DNA from: Pelosinus fermentans
GTDB lineage: Bacteria; Bacillota; Negativicutes; DSM-13327
Direction: 5' to 3'
Assembly: GCA_002434245.1 (NCBI GenBank)
Contig: DJJR01000029.1
Location: 24,963 to 67,633 of the forward strand
Length of the DNA stretch: 42,671 bases
The notes beneath the pieces were generated by a model that worked only from the letters and a program-made list of their open reading frames with translations, was not told where the DNA came from and made no database searches. The stretch's first letter is position 1. Every line of letters begins with the position of its first letter. Made by a program: the position numbers and the translations under genes. Below are positions 24,730 through 34,611 of this stretch, piece after piece.

Positions 24730-25150
24730 TTAAATGTTAAATTTGAACCGTTTTAAAAATGAGCTTGTGGTGAGAGCGGTAGAAGAGTAATCCATTGTCA
24801 TCGCATAAATATAGGTTATTTTTTGATAAAAATTTCGTTCACTTGCTCTAATTTCTTTAATCTCTTCCAGCAAGTGGTCAAAATATTCTTTGTTTAAAAA
24901 TGTACCATTTATTTTTAAGCCTTTCTTTATCAAGTACATAACTACGGATTGAAAAATCTTTTAAGATCGCAGTTGCCCACTGACGAAACTGAATTGATCT
25001 TTCGGAATTCGTTCTAAAACCAACTGCAATCACCGTTTCTAAATTATAAAAATTGGCATTCTATTTTTAACATCGGCTTCAGTTCATCGGAATTTCCGAC
25101 ATACTGAAATTTCCGTTAATTCACTATCAAAAAAGATAATTCCTGTTTAC
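24730..25150 (-). pseudogene. Decayed RhuM-family gene
   Basis: Pieces of a RhuM-like protein occur in order on the minus strand but in shifting frames: DSELTEISVCRKFR then an in-frame TGA (about 25090-25135), YNLETVIAVGFRTNSERSIQFRQWATAILKDFSIR (about 24950-25053, joined by a frame change near 25060), and, after another frame change near 24905, FLNKEYFDHLLEEIKEIRASERNFYQKITYIYAM (24790-24900). The normal C-terminal region is missing. RhuM genes commonly travel with mobile elements and restriction islands; this one is dead. Boundaries are approximate. Confidence 0.75.
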
Positions 25151-25322
25151 TGCATATCTAATTAAAAAATCCTATTGATGCAATAGATATATCCAATTTC
25201 TCTTTTGAGTAAGAGAAGGGTATCATTAAGAAAGAGAAAAGGTCAGGCAGATGATCAATTGTCAGGAAGCAGCTATTATACTACAATAAGTACAAAGTGA
25301 AAATCGGGGATGTGGCAATTGG
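25151..25322. other. Intergenic region before the LysR gene
   Basis: A spacer of about 170 bases; nothing recognisable apart from a purine-rich leader (GGGGATG) ahead of the start at 25323. Confidence 0.4.
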
Positions 25323-26216
25323 ATGGATATACGGTTATTACAAACTTTTCTCTTAGTTGCAAAAATAGGCAACGTAACACAAGCGGCAGAACAGCTCAAT
25401 TTTAGTCAGCCAACAGTAACAGCGCAAATTCGAGCACTGGAAGAGCATTTTGAGGTACTATTGTTTGAACGGGTCGGTAAAAAACTCTATATAACGAAAG
25501 CAGGTTTACGTCTGATTGATTATGCAGAAAAGCTATTGCTATTGTATGGGGAGGCGCGAGCAACAGTACAGGAATTTTCTCATGAAAGAACGATTAAGGT
25601 AGGTCTTGGTACTGCTGTGGCAGCACATACACTATCACCCATCTTGCGAGAGTTTCAAGAGCGGGTTCCGAATGTATCAGTTAGTATTGAACATTGTTTC
25701 AATATACCGATTACTATTAAAGGTATCTTAGATAATAGCTTTGATTTAGCGCTGGTTCATGACAAGATATCCAACAGCAGAATTCTGCAGTTTAGTGTTG
25801 TGGCCGAGAAATTGCTATGGGTTACCCATGCGAGTCTTCTAAATACCTATGGCGATACCTTGCAGCAGCAGCCTTTTATTGCCTTAAAGCAAGGCAGTGT
25901 CTATCGGGAAAAGTACAATCCATACTTACGGCAAAACGCAATCATACCCATTTTAGAATATAGCGATTCTGAAGCAGTCAGACAGGCTGTTTTGAATGGG
26001 TTAGGCATTGGTGTACTGCCAGAGGTGCTGGTTCGATCTCATATAGAAGATGGAACCCTTCATGAATTTTGTGATGCACCAAAATTAGAGATTGATTTTT
26101 CGGTAATCTTTCATAAGGATAAAACCTTTACATTGGCAATGCGTACCTTACTAATGGCGATTGCTGCGCATTCCAATATTAATGGTGGTTTATCAGAGTA
26201 TGTATCATCTATGTAG
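25323..26216 (+). CDS. LysR-family transcriptional regulator
   Basis: A 297-residue regulator. The winged helix-turn-helix covers residues 1-60 (DIRLLQTFLLVAKIGNVTQAAEQLNFSQPTVTAQIRALEEHF), and a periplasmic-binding-protein-like effector domain runs from about 90 to 290 (KVGLGTAVAAHTLSPILREF). The closest impression is the CysL/CbbR-like branch. It is followed 32 bases later by an MFS carrier on the same strand, so it probably controls its own operon or that carrier. The effector is unknown. Confidence 0.93.
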   Translation: MDIRLLQTFLLVAKIGNVTQAAEQLNFSQPTVTAQIRALEEHFEVLLFERVGKKLYITKAGLRLIDYAEKLLLLYGEARATVQEFSHERTIKVGLGTAVAAHTLSPILREFQERVPNVSVSIEHCFNIPITIKGILDNSFDLALVHDKISNSRILQFSVVAEKLLWVTHASLLNTYGDTLQQQPFIALKQGSVYREKYNPYLRQNAIIPILEYSDSEAVRQAVLNGLGIGVLPEVLVRSHIEDGTLHEFCDAPKLEIDFSVIFHKDKTFTLAMRTLLMAIAAHSNINGGLSEYVSSM

Positions 26217-26248
26217 CATGAATGCATAGAGGAAAGGTAAAAAGCGAA

Positions 26249-27445
26249 ATGAATAAAAGTTCTGACAGTAAAGTAATGACAACAGGTAGGAAGGTCTTGT
26301 TTGCTGGATGTCTCGCGCATCTGATACATGATGGCCTAAGTGATATGCTATACATTTTTTTCCCAATCTGGCAAGTTCAGTTTTCCTTAACTTTTGCTGA
26401 AATTGGTCTTCTAAAAACATTGTTTTCTGGTTCCTTGGCAGGATTTCAGGTACCAGCAGGTTTTCTCGCTTCCCGTCGTATGGGCGAAGTTAAATTGCTG
26501 CTTCTTGGGACACTTCTCACCAGTGCTGCCATTTTCATGCTCGGCTGGGCAGCAGCACCAATGGTTATTGGTTGTTTATTAGTAATTGGCGGTTTAGGTT
26601 CAAGCACTCAGCATCCCTTATCGTCTTCTTTAATATCGAGTGCATATCCTGATAAAACGGAACGCAGAACCGCTCTTAGTACATTTAATGTGGCTGGTGA
26701 TTTTGGTAAATTACTATTGCCAGCCATGACCGCCCTGCTAATTGCCCAATATAACTGGATGACTGCAAGCCGCTTTTTAGGCATGCTTGGTCTGATGAGT
26801 GTAGTTGTTATTTTTCTAATGACTAAAAACATGGGGCAGCCCTCTTCAATGAATGAGAAAAAAGCAGAGACAGCAGCACTTGGCTGTTTTGCTTGGAAGG
26901 GAAATCAATCCTTTTGGTCGTTGTCGATGATCGGAGTGATTGATAGTGCAACTCGCATGGGCTTTCTTACTTTCTTTCCATTCTTATTGCAAGAAAAAGG
27001 TGCACAGGTTAGTTTGGTTGGTTTCGCATTGTCTCTTGTGTTTGCTGGAGGTGCAGCCGGTAAATATATATGTGGAAAATTGGCTACGAAATTTGGAATC
27101 TTGCGAACGGTAGTGACTACGGAAATGTTTACAACTTTGTGTATTTTAGGAATACTGTTTCTTCCTCTAGAGCCTGTCCTTCTGCTTTCGCCTCTTCTGG
27201 GCGTTGCATTAAATGGTACTTCATCGGTTTTGTACGGCAGTGTTCCGGAATTGGTTTCTGACGAGCAATGCAAGCAGGCATTTGCTATTTTTTATACAGC
27301 AACCATTGGCTCAGGAGCGGTATCTCCTTTTCTCTACGGATTAGCAAGTGATATGGTTGGGATAAAGATCGCCGTGATACTGATTGCTTTCGTTGTGCTT
27401 CTTACTTTTCCATTAACATTACGCCTCCGAGGAAAATTTATATAA
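26249..27445 (+). CDS. MFS transporter, fosmidomycin-resistance-like
   Basis: A 398-residue 12-TM carrier. Motifs near the N terminus (CLAHLIHDGLSDMLYIFFPIWQ) and in TM4 (GGLGSSTQHPLSSSLISSAYP) resemble the HxxxD...FP and GxGxAxxHP patterns of the Fsr (fosmidomycin resistance) group. The ATG at 26249 follows AGGAAAGG by 11 bases and is preferred over the ATG at 26222. It lies just behind the LysR gene. Drug efflux is one reading; the natural substrate is unknown. Confidence 0.75.
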   Translation: MNKSSDSKVMTTGRKVLFAGCLAHLIHDGLSDMLYIFFPIWQVQFSLTFAEIGLLKTLFSGSLAGFQVPAGFLASRRMGEVKLLLLGTLLTSAAIFMLGWAAAPMVIGCLLVIGGLGSSTQHPLSSSLISSAYPDKTERRTALSTFNVAGDFGKLLLPAMTALLIAQYNWMTASRFLGMLGLMSVVVIFLMTKNMGQPSSMNEKKAETAALGCFAWKGNQSFWSLSMIGVIDSATRMGFLTFFPFLLQEKGAQVSLVGFALSLVFAGGAAGKYICGKLATKFGILRTVVTTEMFTTLCILGILFLPLEPVLLLSPLLGVALNGTSSVLYGSVPELVSDEQCKQAFAIFYTATIGSGAVSPFLYGLASDMVGIKIAVILIAFVVLLTFPLTLRLRGKFI

Positions 27446-27605
27446 TCATTTTTAAAATGTTCCATATTGCTACTGTGCGCCCCTCGTTTACCCTAGTACC
27501 ACTTGCGGTAATTCCATGACGATTCATACCTTCATCATTTGCGGTGTAGTACGAGATTTTCAGTATTTTATTTTGCCCTAGTACTGTTAATTTGCAAATT
27601 AACAC
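27438..27605 (-). pseudogene. Remnant of a 3D-domain protein
   Basis: A minus-strand frame from GTG at 27605 reads ...KISYYTANDEGMNRHGITASG, then TRVNEGRTVAI, and stops at 27438. This is the front of the 3D domain found in Bacillota cell-wall and spore-cortex hydrolases (YuiC-like). The part with the three conserved aspartates that give the domain its name is missing, and the end overlaps the MFS gene. No ribosome site is seen. A truncated, probably non-functional copy. Confidence 0.6.
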
Positions 27606-27761
27606 TTAGGCTAACGGTTGGCACTATCAACCCCCGTATTGGACTTTCACTAACTAGTAAGCGCCCATGCTGGGCGCACTACAAAAAACAGCCTTACTCA
27701 CTAATGAGTAGGCTGTATCGATGTAACCAGTAGCAGTTCCTTCTTGAGTACTATTAATCAT
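27606..27761. other. Intergenic region with two hairpins
   Basis: Holds a GC-rich hairpin (GCGCCC-ATGCT-GGGCGC, 27661-27677) and the chemoreceptor terminator at 27683-27716; no gene. Confidence 0.5.
27683..27716 (-). terminator. Terminator after the chemoreceptor gene
   Basis: Minus strand ACAGCCTACTCA...TGAGTAAGGCTGT (27688-27716; one bulge) followed by TTTTTT. Confidence 0.8.
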
Positions 27762-29753
27762 TTATAATTTGAATTTTATCACTGCCAATTGAAGTCCGGC
27801 CGAGGCTTCAGCTAACGCTTGACTGGAAGTGGCAATTTGCTGCATCGATGCCGACTGCTCTTCGGTTGCAGCCAAAACACTTTGCACTTCTACTGCATTT
27901 TCCGTGCTGATTTCATCTATATTCTCCACAGAATGGACCAATCTTTGGCTTCCTAGATCAATTTGTTCTATGGCTTTAGCGATATCTTGAATCTGGCTAA
28001 ATAAGTAACTTATGGCATCTGCAATCTCTTTAAATGTATCCCCGGCTGATTCCACCACTTGGATACCTGTTTTAACACCTTCACTACTGACCTGAGTAGC
28101 TGCAATAACCTCTTTTAGATCAACTTCATTCTTGTGAATGAGAGCAGCAATTTTCTGGGCAGCTTGGTCCGATTCCTCCGCCAATTTCCGAACTTCCTCG
28201 GCTACTACTGCAAATCCTCTCCCGGATTCACCTGCCCTCGCAGCTTCAATAGCAGCATTTAAAGCCAACAAATTAGTCTGTCCAGCAATCGAAGAAATCA
28301 AGTTTACAATTTCGCCAATTTCTTGAGATCCTTTGTTTAATTCACCAATAGTCCTTTGCACTATTTGAGATCCGTCACCTATCGTCTTCATCTGTTCCAT
28401 GGTTTTCTGAATGGCTGTACGTCCCCCTTCGGAGGATTGAGATGTTCCTCTGGCGATTTTCTCTATCTGTTTGATTGTGTCTGCAATCTGCTTAATACTC
28501 AACGATATCGTTTCTACGATGTCTGACATGTTATGTACTGCTGCTACCTGATGATCTGCCCCCTTATTCATCTGCGTTATCGATTCAGTTACTTGGCAGG
28601 CAGCACTAGCCGACTGTTGAGCGCTTGCTGTTAACTCTTCACTCGATCTTGCAACAATTTGAGCTCGTGACTGCACATTGTCAATAAGGTCTTGTAGTTT
28701 AGTAGACATGGATTGAAATGCGTTGGCCAGTTGTCCGATCTCATTTTCAGAAAGAGTAAGCATTTCTCTTTTCCTTAGATCGCCTTCGGCCAATAGGAAA
28801 GCTTCATCTCTAAGCTTTCCTATTGGCGTCGTGATACCGGCTGTAATCCAAAAAGCAGTTAAGCCTGCAAGAATTACCGCAATCAGTCCGCCTCCAATAA
28901 TCATTTCAATAGTAATCTTAGCAGTATCATAGATTTCTTTTATCGGCTGATGGATTAACACGCCCCATTTATAGTTAGCTACAGGGGAAAAAGCAGTAAT
29001 GGAGCCCTCATCGTTTGTAGAAATAGTCTGTACATATCCTTCTTCTCCCATTATAACCTTGGAAACATAATCATATTTCAAGAAATTTTCACTTTCCAAA
29101 ATCCTATTTTCGTTGGGAGTTGCTAGAACTGTACCTTTATTATCTATTATATCAATATAGCCATTTTTACCAATTTGGGTTTTCTTCGAAATTTGTACAA
29201 AGGACTTCATGCTTAGATCTGCATTTATTACGCCAATGATCTTTCCCTTCTCATCTTTAATGGGAAGGGAAAGCCAAACAACGGGAAGTTTTGTTACTTG
29301 AGAAGTTTTGCTTTCAGAAATATAAGACTGTCCTTGCATCGCTGCTTTAAAATATTCCCGATCGCCGCGAAAGCTTAATTTCGTCATGGGATATCTTGCT
29401 AGCTGCATGCCATCTAGCAGAGTAATTGCCATGGATTCAAACTGGGGATTATTTTTGACTGCTTGTTCTAAATATTTATTAATCATTACTGAATCTAGTG
29501 ACTTTACAGTGGGAGAGTCCGCCACGGTTGCAATTAGCCCCTGAGAATTCCCTATAAATAGGTTGATTTGTTCTGCTATATTTTTTGACATCGTTAGATT
29601 GTTTTGTCCAGTTGTTTCCTTAGTAGAGTTTATTGTCATATAAGAACTAATCAATCCCAAGATACAGACTGGGAAAAAGGCAAATAAAATAAAAAATACG
29701 ACTAATTTCGTTTTTAATGTCCTATTAAAACTTTGCTTTATTATCTTCAACAT
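27762..29753 (-). CDS. Methyl-accepting chemotaxis protein with dCache sensor
   Basis: A 663-residue membrane chemoreceptor. TM1 is at about residues 17-40 ([20 protein letters not shown]), then an extracellular double-Cache-like domain (about 45-280, with [23 protein letters not shown]), TM2 (about 285-308), HAMP ([18 protein letters not shown]), and a signalling hairpin whose tip reads [40 protein letters not shown]. It would signal to CheA/CheW; no other chemotaxis genes are here. ATG at 29753 has AGGTGG 9 bases upstream; the TTG at 29762 abuts that site. Ligand unknown; dCache receptors often bind amino acids or carboxylates. Confidence 0.94.
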   Translation of the reverse strand: MLKIIKQSFNRTLKTKLVVFFILFAFFPVCILGLISSYMTINSTKETTGQNNLTMSKNIAEQINLFIGNSQGLIATVADSPTVKSLDSVMINKYLEQAVKNNPQFESMAITLLDGMQLARYPMTKLSFRGDREYFKAAMQGQSYISESKTSQVTKLPVVWLSLPIKDEKGKIIGVINADLSMKSFVQISKKTQIGKNGYIDIIDNKGTVLATPNENRILESENFLKYDYVSKVIMGEEGYVQTISTNDEGSITAFSPVANYKWGVLIHQPIKEIYDTAKITIEMIIGGGLIAVILAGLTAFWITAGITTPIGKLRDEAFLLAEGDLRKREMLTLSENEIGQLANAFQSMSTKLQDLIDNVQSRAQIVARSSEELTASAQQSASAACQVTESITQMNKGADHQVAAVHNMSDIVETISLSIKQIADTIKQIEKIARGTSQSSEGGRTAIQKTMEQMKTIGDGSQIVQRTIGELNKGSQEIGEIVNLISSIAGQTNLLALNAAIEAARAGESGRGFAVVAEEVRKLAEESDQAAQKIAALIHKNEVDLKEVIAATQVSSEGVKTGIQVVESAGDTFKEIADAISYLFSQIQDIAKAIEQIDLGSQRLVHSVENIDEISTENAVEVQSVLAATEEQSASMQQIATSSQALAEASAGLQLAVIKFKL

Positions 29754-29873
29754 ACTCTTCAACCACCTATTAGTTTTATAGTATTCGATCGATAATTCGC
29801 CACAACCAGATCAGGATCTTCATCACCCCAAGGTTTCACTTCTGACAATTGGGCCTCGGTTTTTTATTGACTA

Positions 29874-30839
29874 TTACATCGCCAGGATTCGAGAAAGATC
29901 ATATTGGCTATTATCGATAGTCGGTTGAAAGTCTTTGACTTTAGTATAAGGCACAAAAACCAACTTCCCTTGCCGCAAAGCTACTAGAAAATTAGTATTA
30001 CCTTCCATAATCCCATCAATAGCAGCAGCCCCCATACGGCTGGCCGTGATATTGTCCATGGATGATGGATTACCGCCCCGTTGAATATACCCGAGTACGG
30101 TTACTGATATCGGCAGATTAGTTCGTTCCATCATTTGCACTGCAATGTCATGTCCTCTGCCTACGCCTTCAGCCAGCATAACGATACGATACAATCTACC
30201 ACGTTTATAACTTTCCAGTAATTCTTGGCAAATTTGTTCAATATCATTAGAGATCTCTGGTACTAAGATGGTCTCTGCTCCACAAGCAAGGCCTGACATT
30301 AATGCCAAATTACCACAATTCCTGCCCATGACTTCCACAATAGCGACTTTATCATGGGAAGTACTTGTATCTCTGATTTTATTTGCTGCTTCTAGTATCG
30401 TGTTTAATGTCGTATCAAAGCCAATGGAGTATTCGGTGCCGGGCATATCATTGTCAATGCTAGCTGGAATCACGACTGTATTTATATCCCATTTAGCCAA
30501 GTTCATTGCGCCTTGCATAGATCCATCGCCACCAATGACGACAACGATATCTATACACTGCTCTTGTAATCGTTTTAATGCCACCGCTTGCCCTGCTGCT
30601 GTTTTAAACTCTGCACTCCGCGCGGTCTTAAGTATCGTCCCGCCCTGTGCCAGAATGCCAACTACTGAATTGGAATCCATAGGTATAAAATCTCCGTTTA
30701 TTAATCCTTGAAAGCCTCTTTCGACCCCGAAGATTTCAAAGCCATGATACAGTCCCTTACGTGTAATTCCTCGAATCGCTGCATTCATTCCTGGAGCATC
30801 TCCACCACTTGTTAATATTGCAATTCTCTTTTTCTTCAT
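29874..30839 (-). CDS. pfkA: 6-phosphofructokinase
   Basis: Phosphorylates fructose 6-phosphate to the 1,6-bisphosphate in glycolysis. It is a 321-residue bacterial PfkA: TSGGDAPGMNAAIRG, VVIGGDGSMQGA (the Gly typical of ATP-dependent forms), the catalytic segment PASIDNDMPGT, and EVMGRNCGNLAL. The usual PGTIDND reads PASIDND, a conservative change; the PPi-type lysine is absent. Start at 30839 has GGGAGA 8 bases upstream; the frame extends to 30869. It stands alone after the terminator of the upstream catabolic operon. Confidence 0.95.
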   Translation of the reverse strand: MKKKRIAILTSGGDAPGMNAAIRGITRKGLYHGFEIFGVERGFQGLINGDFIPMDSNSVVGILAQGGTILKTARSAEFKTAAGQAVALKRLQEQCIDIVVVIGGDGSMQGAMNLAKWDINTVVIPASIDNDMPGTEYSIGFDTTLNTILEAANKIRDTSTSHDKVAIVEVMGRNCGNLALMSGLACGAETILVPEISNDIEQICQELLESYKRGRLYRIVMLAEGVGRGHDIAVQMMERTNLPISVTVLGYIQRGGNPSSMDNITASRMGAAAIDGIMEGNTNFLVALRQGKLVFVPYTKVKDFQPTIDNSQYDLSRILAM

Positions 30840-30990
30840 ATATATCATCTCCCTTGTACTACCACGCACTACACATCCAAATCAGGAGAACTCCTAACCT
30901 AAATCTCGTGGGACTTGATCAGCCTATTAATACATCCACTGGATCTTCTACAAAAGTGGACTCTAAGCTGCCATGCTATGATTTCACAAA

Positions 30991-31026
30991 TGCTCTAAGA
31001 GAAGGCTCCCCCCTTCTCTTAGAGCA
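30991..31026 (-). terminator. Terminator of the sigma-54 catabolic operon
   Basis: A perfect 15-bp stem (TGCTCTAAGAGAAGG / CCTTCTCTTAGAGCA) with a 6-base loop, 27 bases past the isomerase stop; U tract short (ATTTG). Confidence 0.7.
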
Positions 31027-31052
31027 AACAAATCGTTACTACAGATTATTGT

Positions 31053-31928
31053 TTAGCAGCTTCTATTCAAATATGCAAGACTCTTTCGATGATTTTCATG
31101 AACTGCTTCTAAGGTCTCTGCTGCAGGCAGCTCAATTATTACATATACTTTCCCCGCCTTAGAAAGAACGTCTAAATGTAGGTCCAAGGACAAGTCACTA
31201 TCACATAGAATGGGCTGCGTTTGACTATCTTTGGAGCTTTTCAAATGTATATAATCAATTTTTTCAATATGTTGTTCGAAAAATTCTTTGACCTCATTTG
31301 GATCGTTCGTAGTCCGCGACACAGAAAAGAAATTAGCAGTGTCTAATTGCCAGCCAACGTTGGTGTTTACTCCTTGTACTCCAAATAATTCGGCGGTGCC
31401 AAAGGTCTTCACGCCATCTCCCTTAAAGCCCTCTCGAGCATTTTCAACAGAAAGTTGTAAACCAAACATCGTCGCAGTGTTTGCCGCTTGATTAATATTT
31501 TGTACTAGCTTGGCAAATTCCTCAGCGGACCAATATAATTTTTTCTGGTCATTAACAAATTCCGTTCCATTGACTCCAGACCGAATCATCTTGGGTCCCT
31601 CGAAAACAAGCGTATTAGCAATTCCACGAGCGAGAACCTCAAAGTAGCGTGAATCCATTGGACCGACATTCAATGCATAGACGACTTCCACGCAATTTTG
31701 TTGAGCATATACCGCAAGTTCCTTGCATTCTTCCAATGTGAGATTGGCTTCTGGATCTCTAAGCTCAATGAAAGGCCAGCCTTGATGACTCGCGAAATCA
31801 ATCATTTTTTTGACGTTCGGCGCAGTTAGGGGCAGAACTTTCACAAAGTTTGCAGTGGTAAATCCCATCTTCATAGCAGGATACTTGTGCAAGGTAATGG
31901 CTTTCTCTACAGCCTGTTTCCTGATCAT
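31053..31928 (-). CDS. Xylose-isomerase-like TIM-barrel sugar isomerase/epimerase
   Basis: A 291-residue protein of the AP-endonuclease-2/xylose-isomerase-like fold, which includes hydroxypyruvate isomerases, tagatose 3-epimerases and inosose dehydratases. Probable metal ligands fall at strand ends: Glu in LSVENAREG, Asp in GWQLDTANFF, His in YIHLKSS and Glu in VIIELPAAE. No signal peptide. It is the last gene of the operon led by the propeller-like protein; an epimerase or isomerase step on a sugar or 2-keto acid is likely. GGGG lies 7 bases before the ATG. Confidence 0.8.
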   Translation of the reverse strand: MIRKQAVEKAITLHKYPAMKMGFTTANFVKVLPLTAPNVKKMIDFASHQGWPFIELRDPEANLTLEECKELAVYAQQNCVEVVYALNVGPMDSRYFEVLARGIANTLVFEGPKMIRSGVNGTEFVNDQKKLYWSAEEFAKLVQNINQAANTATMFGLQLSVENAREGFKGDGVKTFGTAELFGVQGVNTNVGWQLDTANFFSVSRTTNDPNEVKEFFEQHIEKIDYIHLKSSKDSQTQPILCDSDLSLDLHLDVLSKAGKVYVIIELPAAETLEAVHENHRKSLAYLNRSC

Positions 31929-32092
31929 GGTTCATCCCCTTTCCTATACGTGTTTGTTACTCCAACATTTTATTTTCTAAAATCGCTACTGCTTATGATT
32001 TACCATTCTAATTCTATGGCTTTAACTCGCATATTCTTTACTCTGCTGCTATTATTAATGATCACGTTCACGTCGAGGTATGCTTGTATCGC

Positions 32093-33070
32093 TTATTGAT
32101 TCTTTTTTGCTTCTGGGTTTAAGCAGTTAGCTGGTATTTCCCCGTCAAGGGCAGAAAAAATATTTCGCGCACAACCTTCCCCCTGTAACATTCTAGCATG
32201 CATCGTCGATGTGCCGACATGCGGGGTCAAGACTACATTAGGAAGCCTAACCAGACGAAGATCAAGTTCAGGTTCGTTTTCAAATACGTCAAGACCTGCT
32301 CCCGCAATTTTTCCATTTTGCAATGCCTCAATTAGAGCGTTTTCATCCACTAATGGACCACGAGCAGCATTGATTAGAATGGCTGTTTTTTTCATCAGTT
32401 TGAATTCGTCGCTTCCAATATAATGATGCGTTGCAGGCAGCAGCGGAACATGAATGGAAATGTGATCGGCTTCTTTTAGTAGAGTATCCTTATCGACAAA
32501 CCGTCCACCTGTTGCTTCTTCAAAGGCTGGATTTGGTTTTACATCTGTATAAATGATGTCCATGTCAAATCCCTTTGCACGTCTTCCGACAGCCGTACCG
32601 ACACGGCCGGATCCAATAATCCCAAATGTCTTGCCACTCACTTGTGTACTTAGCAAATTGGTTGGGCCCCAGTCCTTTTTCCCTGAACGTACATATTGGT
32701 CACATTCAACGATCCGTCGCGATACAGCTAGAAGTAATGCCCATGTTAGGTCAGCAGTTGCCGAGGTAACTGCATCGGGGTTATTACTTACATAAATTCC
32801 ATACTTTGTTGCTGCTTCTATATCTATATTATTGTAGCCGACACCGTAGCTGGCTAGCATTTTGCAATGAGATTTGATGGCTTTACAGATCTCCTCATCG
32901 ATTTCAGTATGAGATACGAGCACAGCATCCTTACCTTTGAGTTTTTCCAACAGTTCTTCCTTCGACAATACATCGTATCCGGGGTTCATTTCTACATGAC
33001 ACCTTTCTTTGAGCATTGCAAGGGTTTCCTCTGGTAAAAGACGAGTTACATAAACACTGGGTTTAGACAT
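32093..33070 (-). CDS. D-isomer-specific 2-hydroxyacid dehydrogenase
   Basis: A 325-residue NAD(P)-dependent oxidoreductase of the glyoxylate/hydroxypyruvate reductase type. The nucleotide-binding loop is GIIGSGRVGTAVGRRAKGF, the substrate Arg lies in LINAARGPLVDENAL, the Glu in GLDVFENEPELD, and the catalytic His in LTPHVGTSTM. GGAGG lies 7 bases before the ATG. It lies between the MFS carrier and the isomerase in the same operon; with transketolase present, hydroxypyruvate is an attractive substrate, but that is inference. Confidence 0.92.
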   Translation of the reverse strand: MSKPSVYVTRLLPEETLAMLKERCHVEMNPGYDVLSKEELLEKLKGKDAVLVSHTEIDEEICKAIKSHCKMLASYGVGYNNIDIEAATKYGIYVSNNPDAVTSATADLTWALLLAVSRRIVECDQYVRSGKKDWGPTNLLSTQVSGKTFGIIGSGRVGTAVGRRAKGFDMDIIYTDVKPNPAFEEATGGRFVDKDTLLKEADHISIHVPLLPATHHYIGSDEFKLMKKTAILINAARGPLVDENALIEALQNGKIAGAGLDVFENEPELDLRLVRLPNVVLTPHVGTSTMHARMLQGEGCARNIFSALDGEIPANCLNPEAKKNQ

Positions 33071-33145
33071 TTGATTGCCTCCTCTATATTTTTTATTTTA
33101 TTCTTAAATAAAACTCTTTTATCCGGCCTTTGGTGATCGCTTTTT

Positions 33146-34525
33146 CTAAGCAGTTGTATTCATAGGCTTTGCATCATCAATCGGTTCATCAATCGTGCTG
33201 ACAAGTGTAAAGCATAATACTGAGCTGAGAGCTAGATAGATAAATACGGCATTCCAGCTATAAGCATCCAGAATAACACCGACAATGAGAGGAGCACAGG
33301 CACCACCTAATTGTCCACCTGTATTGACAATGGCAAATGCAAGAGGGTATGCTTCCTTGGTTGTTAGACCCATAGGATAAGTTGTATATCCCGAAAATCC
33401 GAAACCAATCAGTAAACCAGATAGCATAAGCATCAACCCTAAATAGAAGGCATTATTAGGTGCATAGACGAGGGCGATCATCATAACAATTGTGCATAAA
33501 GCGGCAAGCAGCATTGTTGGTTTACGCCTCTTATCCAGTATACGGTCCGAAAACCAGCCGCCGAGGGTATTTCCGATGACAGATCCGATAAAGGGAGCTG
33601 AGGCAAGGAAACCCATTTTAATGGATGTAAAGCCCTTAACATTCATTAGATAAGAAGGAATCCACATCATAAAGGTATTACTTATGCCAATCATACAGCC
33701 ATAGGCTAGCGCGTTCCCCAAAACATTCCAGGAACGAAATACCTGGCCAATCGTTTCTAGTGGTACGACTTTTTTGGTCCGGTTGAATTTATCCAGCCAG
33801 CCAAAATCACGATGTTTCCTAACTTGTGACAGTTTATCACTTACAGCAACCGCTTTTTGATTTTGAATATATTCCACTTCAGCTTGTGAGCAGAACTTAC
33901 TGTCTGATGGTGAAATCTTTACCATGAATATCCAGGCAATTGCAAGGAAGATTCCAGGAACAGCGAACACATAAAAGATTTCACGCCAGCCATATATTTC
34001 AGCAATAATCACACAAACCGGTGGTGCTACAACCGCTCCCAGCTTAGAAGCCGTATTCCAAAGTCCCATAGCCGTCCCTTTTTCATTTGCAGGAAACCAC
34101 CGATTCATAATATTGGTACAGCCAATGCCCAGTGGACCTTCGGCAACACCCAAGCCTATTCGATATAATTTCAGTAAGAACGTGGAGGCAGTAGTACCCA
34201 TAAGACCAGTAAATACCGAAACAAAAAGCAAAAATAAAGGAAATATCTTTTCTTGAGTCTTAGCACTCATTTTCTTATAGAGTAAACCCGCCGGAATCTG
34301 GACTATCGCATACGAAAAGGCAAACAAGCTGACAATTGCTCCGGCCTCTGTATTGCTGAATCCAAACTCTTTTTTCATAAACGGCAAAGCCACACCCAAA
34401 TTGGCTCGATCAGCGCAGGCCATGGCCCAAACGGCAAAAATCAGCCCCATGACCACCCAACGATAATTCGTTTTTTTCCCCAGCGGTTTTTGCGCCTTTG
34501 CAAGAACCCCTTCCATTTGAGACAT
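33146..34525 (-). CDS. MFS transporter, anion:cation symporter type
   Basis: A 459-residue 12-TM carrier of the ACS branch (glucarate, galactonate, hexuronate and phthalate carriers). Visible signatures: WAMACADRANLGVALPFMKKEFGFSNTEAGAIVSLFAFSYA, GVAEGPLGIGCTNIMNRWFPANEKGTAMGLWNTASKLGAVVAPP and FGFSGYTTYPMGLT. It has a longer-than-usual central loop (about residues 195-250). GGAGG lies 7 bases before the ATG. In this operon it most likely imports the substrate, a sugar acid if it follows its family. Confidence 0.9.
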   Translation of the reverse strand: MSQMEGVLAKAQKPLGKKTNYRWVVMGLIFAVWAMACADRANLGVALPFMKKEFGFSNTEAGAIVSLFAFSYAIVQIPAGLLYKKMSAKTQEKIFPLFLLFVSVFTGLMGTTASTFLLKLYRIGLGVAEGPLGIGCTNIMNRWFPANEKGTAMGLWNTASKLGAVVAPPVCVIIAEIYGWREIFYVFAVPGIFLAIAWIFMVKISPSDSKFCSQAEVEYIQNQKAVAVSDKLSQVRKHRDFGWLDKFNRTKKVVPLETIGQVFRSWNVLGNALAYGCMIGISNTFMMWIPSYLMNVKGFTSIKMGFLASAPFIGSVIGNTLGGWFSDRILDKRRKPTMLLAALCTIVMMIALVYAPNNAFYLGLMLMLSGLLIGFGFSGYTTYPMGLTTKEAYPLAFAIVNTGGQLGGACAPLIVGVILDAYSWNAVFIYLALSSVLCFTLVSTIDEPIDDAKPMNTTA

Positions 34526-34611
34526 AATTAGCCCTCCTTATGTAACGTATATCACATCGTTACTACTAATAATAGCTGCTGTGTTCTTATTGCTTGCTGC
34601 ATAACCTTATG

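Noticed and set aside
27473..27680. GTGCGCCC ... GGGCGCAC as terminal inverted repeats of a small mobile element
   Set aside because: Only 8 bases match, there is no target-site duplication, and the interval is better explained by the 3D-domain remnant plus a local hairpin.
29830..29872. Plus-strand terminator-like hairpin ending in TTTTTT before the phosphofructokinase stop
   Set aside because: No plus-strand gene precedes it, and the stem (CCAAGG/CCTCGG with a long loop) is weak; not listed as a feature.
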